The notes: a model not told the origin generated them from the sequence alone. A DNA stretch of 64,000 bases from Streptomyces alanosinicus (GCF_014650595.1 NZ_BMVG01000013.1:62001-126000); one strand, 5' to 3'. Numbered from the stretch's first letter, positions 10,216 through 19,005 are shown. Made by a program: numbers and translations.

Positions 10216-10650
10216 TCAGGAGGTGTGCCGGTCGGCGTTGGCGAGCATCGCGTCGCGCAGGTGCTCGGCCAGACCGGGGCGCATGGCGTCGTAGAACGCC
10301 TTGAAGCGCTCGTCGGAGACGTACATCTCCGCGAAGCAGCGGTGCATCTCGTACGGGACCTCGAAGTAGTACGTCCCGATGTGCTGCCGGTGCTCCTCGG
10401 CCATGTCCATCGCCGCCTCGCCGGTCGGCTGCTCGCCGGCGTCGACCAGCGCGGCGTACCGCTCGCCCCAGGCGTCGACCTCGGCCTGGATGCGCTTCCA
10501 GTCCTCCTTGGTGTAGGTGGCGGCGCGGCGCTGCGACTCGGCGTAGGCCTCGGTATTGCCCCAGCGCGCCTGCGCCTCGTCGCGGTACTGCTCGGGGTCC
10601 TTGTCCCCGAAGACCTCGAACCGCTCCTCGGGGGTCAGCTGAATGCCCAT
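10216..10650 (-). other. tipA: internal in-frame start giving TipAS (ligand-binding domain only)
   Basis: ATG at 10650 would yield a 144-residue C-terminal protein lacking the DNA-binding domain, the same length as the TipAS product described for S. lividans. Production from this gene is inferred from homology; nothing in the upstream bases proves initiation. Confidence 0.6.
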
Positions 10651-10977
10651 CTTCTGTGCCTCCATGGCGTGCTCCACGGCCGCGGCCATCTTCTGCAGCT
10701 TCTCGATCCGGGCGGTCAGCAGGTCGTGCTGGCGGCGCAGATGCGCGCGCGGGTCCGCGTCCGGGTCGTCGAGCAGGGCCGCGACCTCCTCGAGCGGGAA
10801 GCCGAGCTCCCGGTAGAACAGGATCTGCTGGAGCCGGTCGAGGTCGGCCTCGCCGTAGCGGCGGTGTCCGGCGTGTGTGCGCTCGCTGGGTACGAGCAGA
10901 CCGATCTCGTCGTAGTGGTGCAGGGTGCGCACCGTGATTCCGGCGAACCCCGCGACCTGTCCCACGGAGTAGCTCAC
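10216..10977 (-). CDS. tipA: MerR-family thiopeptide-responsive regulator TipAL
   Basis: Autoregulated transcription activator that binds thiostrepton-like thiopeptides. Residues 1-75 are the MerR winged helix (YSVGQVAGFAGITVRTLHHYDE), 75-109 the dimerisation helix, and 110-253 the TipAS antibiotic-recognition domain. The length from the GTG start (253 residues) equals that of S. lividans TipAL as I recall it, and AAGGAG sits seven bases upstream. Internal Met110 (MGIQLTPEER) corresponds to the TipAS start. From memory, the S. lividans drug-binding segment has two cysteines seven residues apart. Here the first position is Val (FEVPYEMHRC) and only the second Cys remains. The promoter is conserved at 11009-11039. 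Confidence 0.95.
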   Translation of the reverse strand: MSYSVGQVAGFAGITVRTLHHYDEIGLLVPSERTHAGHRRYGEADLDRLQQILFYRELGFPLEEVAALLDDPDADPRAHLRRQHDLLTARIEKLQKMAAAVEHAMEAQKMGIQLTPEERFEVFGDKDPEQYRDEAQARWGNTEAYAESQRRAATYTKEDWKRIQAEVDAWGERYAALVDAGEQPTGEAAMDMAEEHRQHIGTYYFEVPYEMHRCFAEMYVSDERFKAFYDAMRPGLAEHLRDAMLANADRHTS

Positions 10978-11008
10978 TTTTCCGCTCCTTGTCGTCGGTA
11001 CGTCGTCC

Positions 11009-11039
11009 ACGCTGAGGCCTCACGCCACGTGAGGTGCAA
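11009..11039 (-). promoter_or_regulatory. tipA promoter with TipAL (MerR-type) operator
   Basis: On the minus strand TTGCAC (-35) and CAGCGT (-10) are separated by a 19-bp spacer, the overlong spacing typical of MerR-activated promoters. The spacer contains the dyad CCTCACG-N3-CGTGAGG at 11018-11034. It closely resembles the S. lividans ptipA sequence as I remember it, including the bases after the -10. It lies about 30 nt upstream of the tipA start and presumably mediates autoinduction. Confidence 0.82.
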
Positions 11040-11131
11040 GCCGGTATCCCGGCCGGACATGCGCACACACCTGCCGGACATTCGCAGACGTTCGGGATGT
11101 TGCGTGCTTTTTGTCCGCTTATGGTGAGCCC

Positions 11132-12439
11132 GTGGGTCAGGAACCCGTGGGCCAGGACACCGACGCGCCGCAGGCGCCCCCGACCGCCTCCTCCACGGCG
11201 CCGGCGCGGGCCCTGCTGCCGTTCATCCTGCCCGCCGCGGCCGTCGGCGTGGTCGCGAGCCTGGTGTTCGTCGGGGTGAGCGCGGCGGCGGAGAAGCTCC
11301 AGCAGGTGCTGTGGGGCCCGCTGCCGGACGCGCTCGGGGTGGGCCGCTACTCGGTGCCGTGGATGTTCGCGGTGCTGATCGCCACGGGGCTCGCGGTCGG
11401 GCTGGTGGTGTGGAAGGTGCCGGGGCACGCCGGGCCCGATCCGGCCACCCTCGGCCTGAACGCCCCGGTGATGGCGCCGGCCGTGCTGCCGGGCCTGGTG
11501 CTGGCGACCGGGCTGATGCTGGCCGGCGGCCCGAGCCTCGGCCCGGAGAACCCGATCATCGCCGTGAACGTGGGCCTCGCGGCCTGGCTCGGGGCGCGGC
11601 TGCTGCCCCGGACGCCGGGCGCGCTGTGGCCGGTGCTGGCCGAGGCCGCGACGATCGGCGCGCTGTTCGGCACGCCGGTGGCGGCGGCGCTGGTCATCTC
11701 CGAGGCGCTGGCCGGCCGCCCGATGCGCGGACGGCTGTGGGACAACGTGTTCGCGCCGCTGACCGCCGGCACCTGCGGTGCCATGACGACCACCCTGGTG
11801 GCCCATCCGACCTTCGACCTGGGACTTCCCCCCATGGGCCACCCGGATGCGAAGGACCTGCTGGCGGCGCTCGTGATCGCCTCGGCGGCCGCGGTGCTCG
11901 GCATGTGCGCCGTGTACGCCTTCCCGTACGTCCACACGGCCTTCCGGCGGCTGCGGCACCCGATGCTGATGCTTCCGGCCGGTGGGGCCGTACTGGGCGC
12001 TCTGGGGGCCCTGGGCGGCCATCTGACGCTGTTCAAGGGGCTGTCCGAGGTCGGGGAGCTGGCCCGCCGCCCGGAGGGCTGGTCGGCGGGGCAGTTCGCC
12101 GCGATGGCGGTGGTGAAGCTGGCCGCGCTGCTCGTCGCCGCGTCCTGCGGGTTCCGCGGCGGCCGTATCTTCCCGGCGGTGTTCATCGGCGCCGCCCTCG
12201 GTCTGTGCGCCCACGCGCTGGTTCCCGCGGTGCATCCCGCGGTGGGCGTGGCGACGGGCGCCCTGGGCATGCTCCTGGCGGTCACCCGGCAGGCCTGGGT
12301 GAGCCTGTTCACGGCCGCCGTGCTGGCCGCCTCGCCCGGCCTTCTCGCCCTGCTGTGCGTCGCGTCGCTGCCGGCCTGGCTGCTGGTGACGGGGCGCGCC
12401 CAGATGCAGTTGCGCGCGGACGGCAGCCCGGTCCGCTGA
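11132..12439 (+). CDS. ClC-like chloride channel/transporter family protein
   Basis: Membrane protein of about 435 residues with ten or more hydrophobic segments. Two segments match ClC-family selectivity regions: GGPSLGPENP (compare GxSxGxEGP) and GFRGGRIFPAVFIGA (compare GxFxP). In Streptomyces it is usually annotated 'ion channel protein'. The start is uncertain: GTG at 11132 is chosen, with an in-frame TTG at 11111 and GTG at 11147 as alternatives. It is divergent from tipA and 44 nt upstream of the glutamate decarboxylase gene on the same strand, so co-transcription is likely. A link to decarboxylase-based acid resistance, as with ClC proteins in E. coli, is only an inference. Confidence 0.8.
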   Translation: MGQEPVGQDTDAPQAPPTASSTAPARALLPFILPAAAVGVVASLVFVGVSAAAEKLQQVLWGPLPDALGVGRYSVPWMFAVLIATGLAVGLVVWKVPGHAGPDPATLGLNAPVMAPAVLPGLVLATGLMLAGGPSLGPENPIIAVNVGLAAWLGARLLPRTPGALWPVLAEAATIGALFGTPVAAALVISEALAGRPMRGRLWDNVFAPLTAGTCGAMTTTLVAHPTFDLGLPPMGHPDAKDLLAALVIASAAAVLGMCAVYAFPYVHTAFRRLRHPMLMLPAGGAVLGALGALGGHLTLFKGLSEVGELARRPEGWSAGQFAAMAVVKLAALLVAASCGFRGGRIFPAVFIGAALGLCAHALVPAVHPAVGVATGALGMLLAVTRQAWVSLFTAAVLAASPGLLALLCVASLPAWLLVTGRAQMQLRADGSPVR

Positions 12440-12483
12440 CACTCCTCGACACCTTTCCCCACCTTTCCCCGGAGGCACCCTTC

Positions 12484-13893
12484 ATGGCCCTGCACAAAGG
12501 TCCCGCGAAACACGACGAGCGGACGCTGTCGGTCAACCCGTTCTTCGGGGAGGCCAACCCGGTCGGTGGCATGACCGAGGCCCCGCCCACACACCGGCTC
12601 CCGGACGCGCCGCTGCCCCCGTCGACGGCCTATCAGCTGGTGCACGACGAGCTGATGCTGGACGGCAACTCCCGGCTGAATCTGGCCACGTTCGTCACGA
12701 CCTGGATGGAGCCGCAGGCCGGGGTGCTGATGGCGGAATGCCGGGACAAGAACATGATCGACAAGGACGAGTACCCGCGCACGGCCGAGCTGGAGCGGCG
12801 CAGTGTGGCGATGCTCGCCGACCTGTGGAACGCGCCGGACCCGTCGGCCGCGGTGGGCTGTTCGACGACCGGGTCCAGCGAGGCGTGCATGCTCGCCGGG
12901 ATGGCGCTCAAGCGCCGCTGGGCCACGCGCAACACCGACCGGTACCCGGGCGGCGCCCGGCCCAACCTGGTCATGGGCGTCAATGTCCAGGTGTGCTGGG
13001 AGAAGTTCTGCAACTTCTGGGAGGTGGAGGCCCGGCTGGTGCCCATGGAGGGCGACCGCTTCCATCTGGACCCGCGGGCCGCCGCCGAGCTGTGCGACGA
13101 GAACACCATCGGGGTCGTGGCCGTCCTCGGCTCCACCTTCGACGGCTCCTACGAACCGGTCGCCGACCTCTGTGCGGCCCTGGACGCCCTCCAGGAGCGC
13201 ACCGGCCTCGACATCCCGGTGCATGTGGACGGCGCGTCCGGCGGCATGATCGCCCCCTTCCTCGACGAGGACCTCGTCTGGGACTTCCGCCTCCCGCGCG
13301 TGGCGTCGATCAACACCTCGGGGCACAAGTACGGCCTGGTCTACCCGGGCGTCGGCTGGGCGCTGTGGCGGGACAGGGAGGCGCTGCCCGAGGAACTCGT
13401 CTTCCGGGTCAACTACCTGGGCGGCGACATGCCCACCTTCGCGCTCAACTTCTCCCGCCCCGGCGCCCAGGTGGTCGCGCAGTACTACACGTTCCTGCGC
13501 CTGGGCCGGGACGGCTACCGGGCGGTGCAGCAGGCCTCGCGGGACGTGGCGACCGGGCTCGCCGGACGGATCGCGGCGCTCGGCGACTTCCGGCTGCTCA
13601 CCCGGGGCGACGAGCTGCCCGTGTTCGCCTTCACCACCGCCGACCACGTGACGTCGTACGACGTCTTCGACGTCTCCCGGCGGCTGCGCGAGAGCGGCTG
13701 GCTGGTGCCCGCGTACACCTTCCCGGCCAACCGGGAGGACCTGTCCGTGCTCCGGGTCGTGTGCCGCAACGGTTTCTCCCACGACCTGGCCGACCTGTTC
13801 CTCGCCGACCTGGAACGCCTCCTGCCCGGGCTGCGCCGGCAGCCGCACCCCCTGACCCGGGACAAGGAGACGGCGACCGGCTTCCACCACTGA
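12484..13893 (+). CDS. gadB: glutamate decarboxylase
   Basis: PLP-dependent enzyme converting glutamate to GABA and CO2 with proton consumption; cytosolic. The 469-residue protein starts MALHKGPAKHDERTLSVNPF with GGAGG eight bases upstream. It shows the family's N-terminal region, substrate/PLP segments (GCSTTGSSEACMLAG, VHVDGASGGM) and the PLP-lysine in NTSGHKYGLVYPGVGW (Lys282). Full length for the bacterial family. It follows the ClC-like gene; its stop codon lies inside a 24-bp palindrome shared with the convergent PadR gene. Confidence 0.96.
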   Translation: MALHKGPAKHDERTLSVNPFFGEANPVGGMTEAPPTHRLPDAPLPPSTAYQLVHDELMLDGNSRLNLATFVTTWMEPQAGVLMAECRDKNMIDKDEYPRTAELERRSVAMLADLWNAPDPSAAVGCSTTGSSEACMLAGMALKRRWATRNTDRYPGGARPNLVMGVNVQVCWEKFCNFWEVEARLVPMEGDRFHLDPRAAAELCDENTIGVVAVLGSTFDGSYEPVADLCAALDALQERTGLDIPVHVDGASGGMIAPFLDEDLVWDFRLPRVASINTSGHKYGLVYPGVGWALWRDREALPEELVFRVNYLGGDMPTFALNFSRPGAQVVAQYYTFLRLGRDGYRAVQQASRDVATGLAGRIAALGDFRLLTRGDELPVFAFTTADHVTSYDVFDVSRRLRESGWLVPAYTFPANREDLSVLRVVCRNGFSHDLADLFLADLERLLPGLRRQPHPLTRDKETATGFHH

Positions 13894-13914
13894 CGTCACG
13901 CGCGCGTGACGTCA
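13891..13914. terminator. 24-bp perfect palindrome between convergent gadB and padR ends
   Basis: A perfect dyad with half-site TGACGTCACGCG. Its outer three bases on each strand are the stop codons of gadB and of the PadR gene. It could act as a bidirectional terminator although it has no loop or T-run; TGACGTCA is also a plausible protein-binding core. Confidence 0.55.
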
Positions 13915-14553
13915 GCGGTCGTCCCCGGGGTGTCGCTCCGCCGTCGCGTACGGGTTCTCCTCGTCCTCGGCGAGGACGCCGACGAACGGTTCGCCCTCGC
14001 CGGCGAAGGTGTAGGCGCCGTTCTCGATGCGCTCGACGAGGCCCCGGGTCCACGCGGCCTCGGAGTCGGCCGTGTGGACCCACATGTTCATGATCTCGCC
14101 GATGTGGCCGAGCCGCGCCGGCCCCTCCTCGGGCACATAGTGCTCGGTGACCGAGGAGCGCCACGCCTCGATGCGGTGCGTGCGCTCCTTCAGCAGCGCG
14201 ACCGCCTCGGCCCTCGGCAGGTCGACCATGAAGCCGATGGCCGCCGTCTTCATGTCGCCGCGCTGGTCGTAGGTGACGAGCGCGGCGCGCAGCAGGGTGA
14301 AGTACTCCTCGGTCCCCCGGTCGGTCAGCTCGTACTCGGTACGGGGCGGACCGCCGGCCGTGGACGGAGCGACCTCGTGCGCGTGCAGCAGCCCTTGCCT
14401 GGCCATCTGTTTCAGGGCGTGGTAGATCGAGCCCGGCTTGGCGTTGGACCACTCGTGCGCGCCCCAGTACTCCAGGTCGCCGCGCACCTGGTAGCCGTGG
14501 GCCCGCCCGTGCTGGCGGACCGCGCCCAGCACGAGAAGACGGATCGCTGACAT
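13912..14553 (-). CDS. PadR-family transcriptional regulator
   Basis: 213-residue repressor-type regulator. N-terminal PadR winged helix (LLVLGAVRQHGRAHGYQVRGDL, then GSIYHALKQMARQGLL) covers about residues 1-100. A C-terminal helical dimerisation domain (about 110-190) ends in an acidic tail. Target and ligand are unknown. It is convergent with gadB and 45 nt downstream of a DinB-family gene on the same strand. Confidence 0.9.
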   Translation of the reverse strand: MSAIRLLVLGAVRQHGRAHGYQVRGDLEYWGAHEWSNAKPGSIYHALKQMARQGLLHAHEVAPSTAGGPPRTEYELTDRGTEEYFTLLRAALVTYDQRGDMKTAAIGFMVDLPRAEAVALLKERTHRIEAWRSSVTEHYVPEEGPARLGHIGEIMNMWVHTADSEAAWTRGLVERIENGAYTFAGEGEPFVGVLAEDEENPYATAERHPGDDR

Positions 14554-14598
14554 GCGGTCCAGGTTATGGCCGTACGGCCGCCCGCCCCGCGCTCACCC

Positions 14599-15141
14599 TC
14601 AGGAGGCGCCCTGTTCCTGGGCCACCAGCTCGAAGGCGGTCTTGCCGTCCAGGGACTCACGGATGATGTCGGCGTGGCCGGCGTGCCGGGCCGTCTCGCG
14701 GATCAGGTGCAGACACACCCAGCGCAGCGAGACCCTGCCCTCCGGCGGGAACCAGGGGTCCGGCGGCAGCGGGAAGGAGTCGTCCAGGCTCGGCGCGGAG
14801 CGGATGAACTTCTCCGTCTCGGCGGCGACCTGCTCCCAGTACGCCAGCTGCGAGGCGACCGTCTCCTCGCCGACCAGCTGGTAGGTCTCGTGCCAGTTGG
14901 ACTCGTCGCGCCGGATGGCGGGCGGCTCCTGCTTGGCCCGCGCGATCCAGGACTGCTCGACCTCGGCGACATGCTTGAGCAGTCCGCCGAGCGACAGTTC
15001 GCTGACGCTGGGGCGGGTGCGGGCCTGCTCCTCGGTCAGCCCGAGCAGGGCCCGGCGGATGCCGCCGCGCTGTTCCTCGATGAACGCGAGCAGCGCCCCG
15101 CGCTCGTCGCCCTTCTCCTCCGCCGGTACGTGCTTGACCAT
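14599..15141 (-). CDS. DinB/DUF664 family protein
   Basis: 180-residue four-helix-bundle protein of the DinB/DUF664 superfamily, whose members include mycothiol-dependent enzymes. Visible features: LLKHVAEVEQSWIARA and HLIRETARHAGHADIIRESLDG, the latter carrying the His ligands of the usual metal triad. Start MVKHVPAEEK. It is upstream of the PadR gene on the same strand and may be co-transcribed with it. The specific reaction is unknown. Confidence 0.86.
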   Translation of the reverse strand: MVKHVPAEEKGDERGALLAFIEEQRGGIRRALLGLTEEQARTRPSVSELSLGGLLKHVAEVEQSWIARAKQEPPAIRRDESNWHETYQLVGEETVASQLAYWEQVAAETEKFIRSAPSLDDSFPLPPDPWFPPEGRVSLRWVCLHLIRETARHAGHADIIRESLDGKTAFELVAQEQGAS

Positions 15142-15273
15142 GGCCGACCGCCTCTCCTCACCGTCACCGGGGCCGCCTGCCCCCTGACACCGACGACACT
15201 ACGGACCATTTAGGTCAGCTTCCGTCCTCAATAGCAGCGCAAACAGCCCGGTCTTCGAAAAAACCGGCGGAAG

Positions 15274-15309
15274 AGACCGGGGAGACAGGGGAGACCGGGG
15301 AGACCGGGG
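15274..15309. repeat. 9-bp tandem repeat, four copies
   Basis: Unit AGACCGGGG repeated four times with one substitution, in the spacer between the DinB and aldehyde dehydrogenase genes. No function is apparent. Confidence 0.7.
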
Positions 15310-15333
15310 AACAGCGGCCCTGCGCGGGGGCGG

Positions 15334-16794
15334 CTAGAACGGGAAGCCGCTGCGGCCGTGCTGCACCGAGATCCACTTGACGGTCGTGAAGGACTCCAGC
15401 GTCGTCTCTCCGTTGAGGCGGCCGAGGCCGGAGTGCTTCTCGCCGCCGAACGGCACGATCGGCTCGTCGTGGACCGTGCCGTCGTTCACATGGAACATCC
15501 CGGTGTCGACCTGCTTGGCGAAGGCGACGCCCCGCTCGATGTCGCCCGTGTGGACGGCGCCGCTGAGGCCGTACGGGGTGTCGTTGACGATCCGCAGCGC
15601 CTCCTCCTCGCCGTCGAACGGGACGAGGAAGACGACCGGGCCGAAGACCTCCTGGTGGAGCAGCGCGGAGTCGGCGGGGATGCCGGTGAGCACGCTGGGC
15701 CCGACCAGGTTCCCCGACGTGGCGCCCTGGACGAGGGCCGTGGCGCCCTCGGCGAGCGCCTGCTCGACGGTGCCGGAAATGGCGCCCGCCTGCTGGGAGT
15801 TGATCACCGGGCCGATGACGGTCTGCGGGTCGCGCGGGTCGCCGACCTTCAGGGTGCGGACCTTGGCGACGAACTTCTCGGTGAACTCCTCGGCGACGGA
15901 CGCGTCCACGAGGACCCGGTTGGCGGCCATACAGACCTGGCCCTGGTGGACGAACCGGCTGAAGACCGCCGCGTCCACCGCGTAGTCGATGTCGGCGTCG
16001 TCCAGGACCACCAGCGCGCTGTTGCCGCCCAGTTCGAGCACCGAGCGCTTGAAGTTCGCGGCGCAGACGGTGGCCACGTGCCGGCCGACCTTGTCGGAGC
16101 CGGTGAAGGAGATGAGCTTCGGCACGGGGTGCTCGATGAACGCGTCGCCGATCTCGGCGATGTCGGTGATGACGACATTGAGCAGGCCGCCGGGCAGCCC
16201 GGCCTCCTCGAAGATCTTGGCGATCAGGGTGCCGCCGGCGATGGGGGTGTTCTGGTGGGGCTTGAGGACCACGGCGTTGCCGAGCGCGAGCGCCGGGGCG
16301 ACCGACTTCAGCGACAGCAGGAAGGGGAAGTTGAAGGGGCTGATCACGCCCACGACGCCCACCGGCACCCGGTAGACGCGGTTCTCCTTGCCGTCGACCG
16401 GGGAGGGCAGGATCCTGCCCTCGGGGCGCAGCGCCAGATGGATCGACTCGCGCAGGAACTCCTTGGCGAGGTGCAGCTCGAAACCGGCCTTCACGCGCGT
16501 GCCGCCCAGTTCCGCGATGATCAGGTCGGCTATCTCCTGCTCACGGTCCTCTATGAGGCGAAGCGCCCGGTCGAAGACCGCGCGGCGGGCATAGGGGTTG
16601 GTCCCGGCCCACTGCTTCTGCGCGCGGGCGGCGGCCCGGTAGGCCTGGTCCACCTCGTCGACCGTGGCCACCGTGATCGAGGCGAGCTTCTCGTCGTCGT
16701 ACGGGTTGAAGTCGATGACGTCCCAGGAGCCGGTGCCCGGACGCCACTCGCCGTCGATGTACTGCTGGGCCAGGTCGGTGAAGTAGGACGACAT
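15334..16794 (-). CDS. aldehyde dehydrogenase (benzaldehyde/vanillin dehydrogenase-like)
   Basis: NAD(P)+-dependent oxidation of an aldehyde to the acid; cytosolic. 486 residues with the catalytic Cys288 in GQVCMAANR, the general-base Glu in VLELGGNSA, the cofactor segment FTGSDKVGRH and the C-terminal EPIVPFGGEKHSGLGR. The sequence style resembles aromatic aldehyde dehydrogenases such as vanillin dehydrogenase, but the substrate cannot be decided. Start MSSYFTDLAQ with GAGGG six bases upstream; an extra four codons upstream are possible. No obvious pathway partner nearby. Confidence 0.92.
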   Translation of the reverse strand: MSSYFTDLAQQYIDGEWRPGTGSWDVIDFNPYDDEKLASITVATVDEVDQAYRAAARAQKQWAGTNPYARRAVFDRALRLIEDREQEIADLIIAELGGTRVKAGFELHLAKEFLRESIHLALRPEGRILPSPVDGKENRVYRVPVGVVGVISPFNFPFLLSLKSVAPALALGNAVVLKPHQNTPIAGGTLIAKIFEEAGLPGGLLNVVITDIAEIGDAFIEHPVPKLISFTGSDKVGRHVATVCAANFKRSVLELGGNSALVVLDDADIDYAVDAAVFSRFVHQGQVCMAANRVLVDASVAEEFTEKFVAKVRTLKVGDPRDPQTVIGPVINSQQAGAISGTVEQALAEGATALVQGATSGNLVGPSVLTGIPADSALLHQEVFGPVVFLVPFDGEEEALRIVNDTPYGLSGAVHTGDIERGVAFAKQVDTGMFHVNDGTVHDEPIVPFGGEKHSGLGRLNGETTLESFTTVKWISVQHGRSGFPF

Positions 16795-16927
16795 GTGATC
16801 CCTCAATCGCTAGCGGACACCAGATCTACGCCATGCCTGATCACACGTCATCGTACTTGTGTTTAAAGTGAGTTGAAGGATTCATCTCGAGACAGAAGAG
16901 GACCGCTCGGGAAAGTCCGGAGTCCGC

Positions 16928-17788
16928 TCAGGACAGCTGGAGAAGTCCACGGAGCAGGTCCCGGCTCTCATCGGGTCCCGGGCTGTCCTGCTGGAGTTCC
17001 TTCAGCGCCTGCTCGTACTGGGCGACGTCCTCGCGTTTGTCCAGGTAGAGGGCGCTGCTGAGCTGCTCCATATAGACGACGTCGGACAGATCGGCGTCGG
17101 GGAAGCTGAGGATGGTGAAGGCGCCGCTCTCGCCGGAGTGCCCGCCGAAGCCGAACGGCATGATCTGCAGCCGTACGTTGGGCCGCTCGGAGACCTCGAT
17201 GAGGTGCTGGAGCTGGCCGCGCATCACCTCGCGGTCACCATAGGGGCGGCGCAGGGCGGCCTCGTCGAGGACGAAGTGGAATTCGGAGGCGCCGCCCGCG
17301 AGCAGGTGCCGCTGCCGCTCCAGCCGCAGCGCGACCCGGCGCTCGACGTCGGCCGGGCTCGCGCCCTTCATACCGCGCCGGACCACCGCGCGGGCGTACT
17401 CCTCGGTCTGGAGCAGGCCGTGGACGAACTGGACCTCATAGACACGGATGAGGGACGCGGCGCCCTCCAGGCCCACGTAGGTGGGGAACCAGCTGGGCAG
17501 GACGTCCGTGTAGCTGTGCCACCAGCCGGCCACATTGGCTTCCCGGGCCAGGGAGAGCAGCGACTCGCGCTCCACGTCGTCGGTGATGCCGTACAGCGTC
17601 AGCAGGTCCTCGACGTCTCTGGTCTTGAAGCTCACCCGGCCCAGCTCCATCCGGCTGATCTTCGATTCGGAGGCGCGGATCGAGTAACCCGCCGCCTCGC
17701 GCGTGATCCCCCGTGCTTCACGCAGTCGCCTGAGTTGCGAGCCGAGCAGCATCCGCCGCACCACCGATCCGGGCTCTCCCGCGCTCAC
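16928..17788 (-). CDS. XRE-family regulator with DUF5753 (WhiJ-like)
   Basis: 286-residue regulator. N-terminal helix-turn-helix (LLGSQLRRLREARGITREAAGY, about residues 13-65) is followed by a DUF5753 domain of about 180 residues (VYEVQFVHGLLQTEEYARAV, QLQHLIEVSERPNVRLQIMPF). The GTG start VSAGEPGSVV has GGAGG ten bases upstream; an in-frame start six codons earlier exists. It belongs to the streptomycete WhiJ-type systems pairing an XRE regulator with a small DUF397 protein and an RsbW-like ATPase, both found just downstream in this window. Probable role in developmental or metabolic gene control. Confidence 0.93.
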   Translation of the reverse strand: MSAGEPGSVVRRMLLGSQLRRLREARGITREAAGYSIRASESKISRMELGRVSFKTRDVEDLLTLYGITDDVERESLLSLAREANVAGWWHSYTDVLPSWFPTYVGLEGAASLIRVYEVQFVHGLLQTEEYARAVVRRGMKGASPADVERRVALRLERQRHLLAGGASEFHFVLDEAALRRPYGDREVMRGQLQHLIEVSERPNVRLQIMPFGFGGHSGESGAFTILSFPDADLSDVVYMEQLSSALYLDKREDVAQYEQALKELQQDSPGPDESRDLLRGLLQLS

Positions 17789-17994
17789 GTTCGCCAGCCT
17801 CCCCAACCGTCTTCAGGGCCCGCAGTCTGCCACTAAAACACTTCGAGCAGTACTCGTCCGGTTACGGAAACGGAAAGAGGTGAGCCGTTTCTGCCTGGTG
17901 TGGTCGGGAAGAGGTCAGGACCACTGGCGGCAAAGGCAGAGAAGATGGCGGAAAAAATGGCCAAGAAGCGGTACGGTCAGGGCCATTTCGGTCG

Positions 17995-18023
17995 CGTGCA
18001 CGTGCATCTGCCCTTGCATCTGC
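17995..18023 (+). promoter_or_regulatory. 29-bp conserved promoter motif, copy A (upstream of ATPase gene)
   Basis: Begins CGTGCACGTGCAT and ends GCATCTGC, containing two direct copies of GCATCTGC at 12-bp spacing. It matches copy B (19087-19115, opposite strand) at 25 of 29 positions. A -10-like AACCAT follows 13 nt later, the same spacing as in copy B. The rest of the spacer 17789-18096 holds no supportable gene. Confidence 0.65.
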
Positions 18024-18096
18024 TCTGCGCATCGGAAACCATGGTGCCGCGCCACCGCTGCATCGCAACGACCGCGAATTCCCGGGAGTGCCTCGC

Positions 18097-18591
18097 ATGG
18101 GGACGAATGGATCGACCATGCTCAAGCCGTTACGGCAGGGCCTTCCGCCGTTGGATCCCGCAGCCGTGTCCGATGCCGCCTCCTGCGCCCTGCCCGCCCG
18201 TTACGAGGCGGTGCGCGAGGCCCGGCACTTCACCCGCGACACCCTCGACAAGTGGGACGTCGGCGACCGCTTCGACGACACATGCCTCGTCGTCTCCGAA
18301 CTCGTCACCAACGCCCTGCGCCATGCGGTGCCGGCCGACCCGGGATGCGCCGAACACGCCGCGCCCGTACGGCTGGATCTGATGCGCTGGACCGAGCGGC
18401 TGGTGTGCGCGGTGCGCGACCCGAGCCAGGAGACGCCGGCGCCGCGCGACTCGGACGACTTCTCGGCCGAGTCCGGTCGCGGGCTGTTCCTGGTCGACTC
18501 CTTCGCCGACAGCTGGGGCTGGCACCCCCTCGGAGGCACCCTCGACGGCAAGGTCGTCTGGGCGCTGTTCCGGCTCCGGCCGACCGGATGA
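18097..18591 (+). CDS. RsbW-like ATP-binding protein (HATPase_c_2)
   Basis: 164-residue single-domain ATPase of the anti-sigma-factor/histidine-kinase type. The N-box is VVSELVTNALRHA, and the G1-type motif is SGRGLFLVDSFADSWGWHP. Proteins of this kind (AbaA-type) accompany XRE/DUF397 pairs in Streptomyces and may act as anti-sigma or protein-kinase partners. Start MGTNGSTM chosen by homology memory; another ATG lies three codons upstream. Divergent from the XRE gene, with conserved motif copy A in its upstream region. Confidence 0.88.
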   Translation: MGTNGSTMLKPLRQGLPPLDPAAVSDAASCALPARYEAVREARHFTRDTLDKWDVGDRFDDTCLVVSELVTNALRHAVPADPGCAEHAAPVRLDLMRWTERLVCAVRDPSQETPAPRDSDDFSAESGRGLFLVDSFADSWGWHPLGGTLDGKVVWALFRLRPTG

Positions 18592-18653
18592 CACGGAGCA
18601 GCACCGACGAGCGCCCGGTTTCTACGCGCGTCGCTCCGCCTCTTCCGCCGCCC

Positions 18654-18698
18654 GATTCCCTCGCATCCGATTCCCTCGCATCCGATTCCCTCGCATCC
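18654..18698. repeat. 15-bp tandem repeat, three perfect copies
   Basis: Unit GATTCCCTCGCATCC three times in a row, between the convergent ATPase and DUF397 genes. It may contribute to termination or be a slippage product. Confidence 0.85.
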
Positions 18699-18735
18699 GA
18701 CATCGTTGCCACCGGGGGCCCGCCCCGCCCGGACG

Positions 18736-19005
18736 TCAGCCGACGATCAGGTGGTCGAACTCGCCGTCCTTGATGCCGAGCAGCATGGCCTCGATCTCCG
18801 CGCGCGTGTAGACGAGCGCCGGACCGTCCGGAAAGCGTGAGTTGCGTACGGCGACCTCACCGCCCGGCAACCGGGCGAACTCCACGCAGGAGCCCTGCGA
18901 GTTGCTGTGCCTGCTCTTCTGCCAGGCCACTCCGACCAGCTGCGCGGCAGCCATGCCGTTGTACACGTCGTACCCCCCGTACACGCCGTCAACGTCGTGG
19001 TCCAC
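18736..19005 (-). CDS. DUF397 small regulatory protein
   Basis: 89-residue protein with the complete DUF397 pattern: WQKSRHSNSQGSCVEFA, VAVRNSRFPDGPALVY and the C-terminal GEFDHLIVG. DUF397 proteins partner XRE/DUF5753 regulators in Streptomyces (WhiJ/BldB-associated families). The GTG start has GGGAG eight bases upstream; an internal Met18 is an alternative. Its promoter region carries motif copy B and a TATGAT -10. Confidence 0.92.
   Translation of the reverse strand: MDHDVDGVYGGYDVYNGMAAAQLVGVAWQKSRHSNSQGSCVEFARLPGGEVAVRNSRFPDGPALVYTRAEIEAMLLGIKDGEFDHLIVG

Noticed and set aside
10016-12478. 820-codon minus-strand frame across tipA and the ClC-like gene
   Set aside because: Passes out of frame through two well-supported genes; no protein-like segments.
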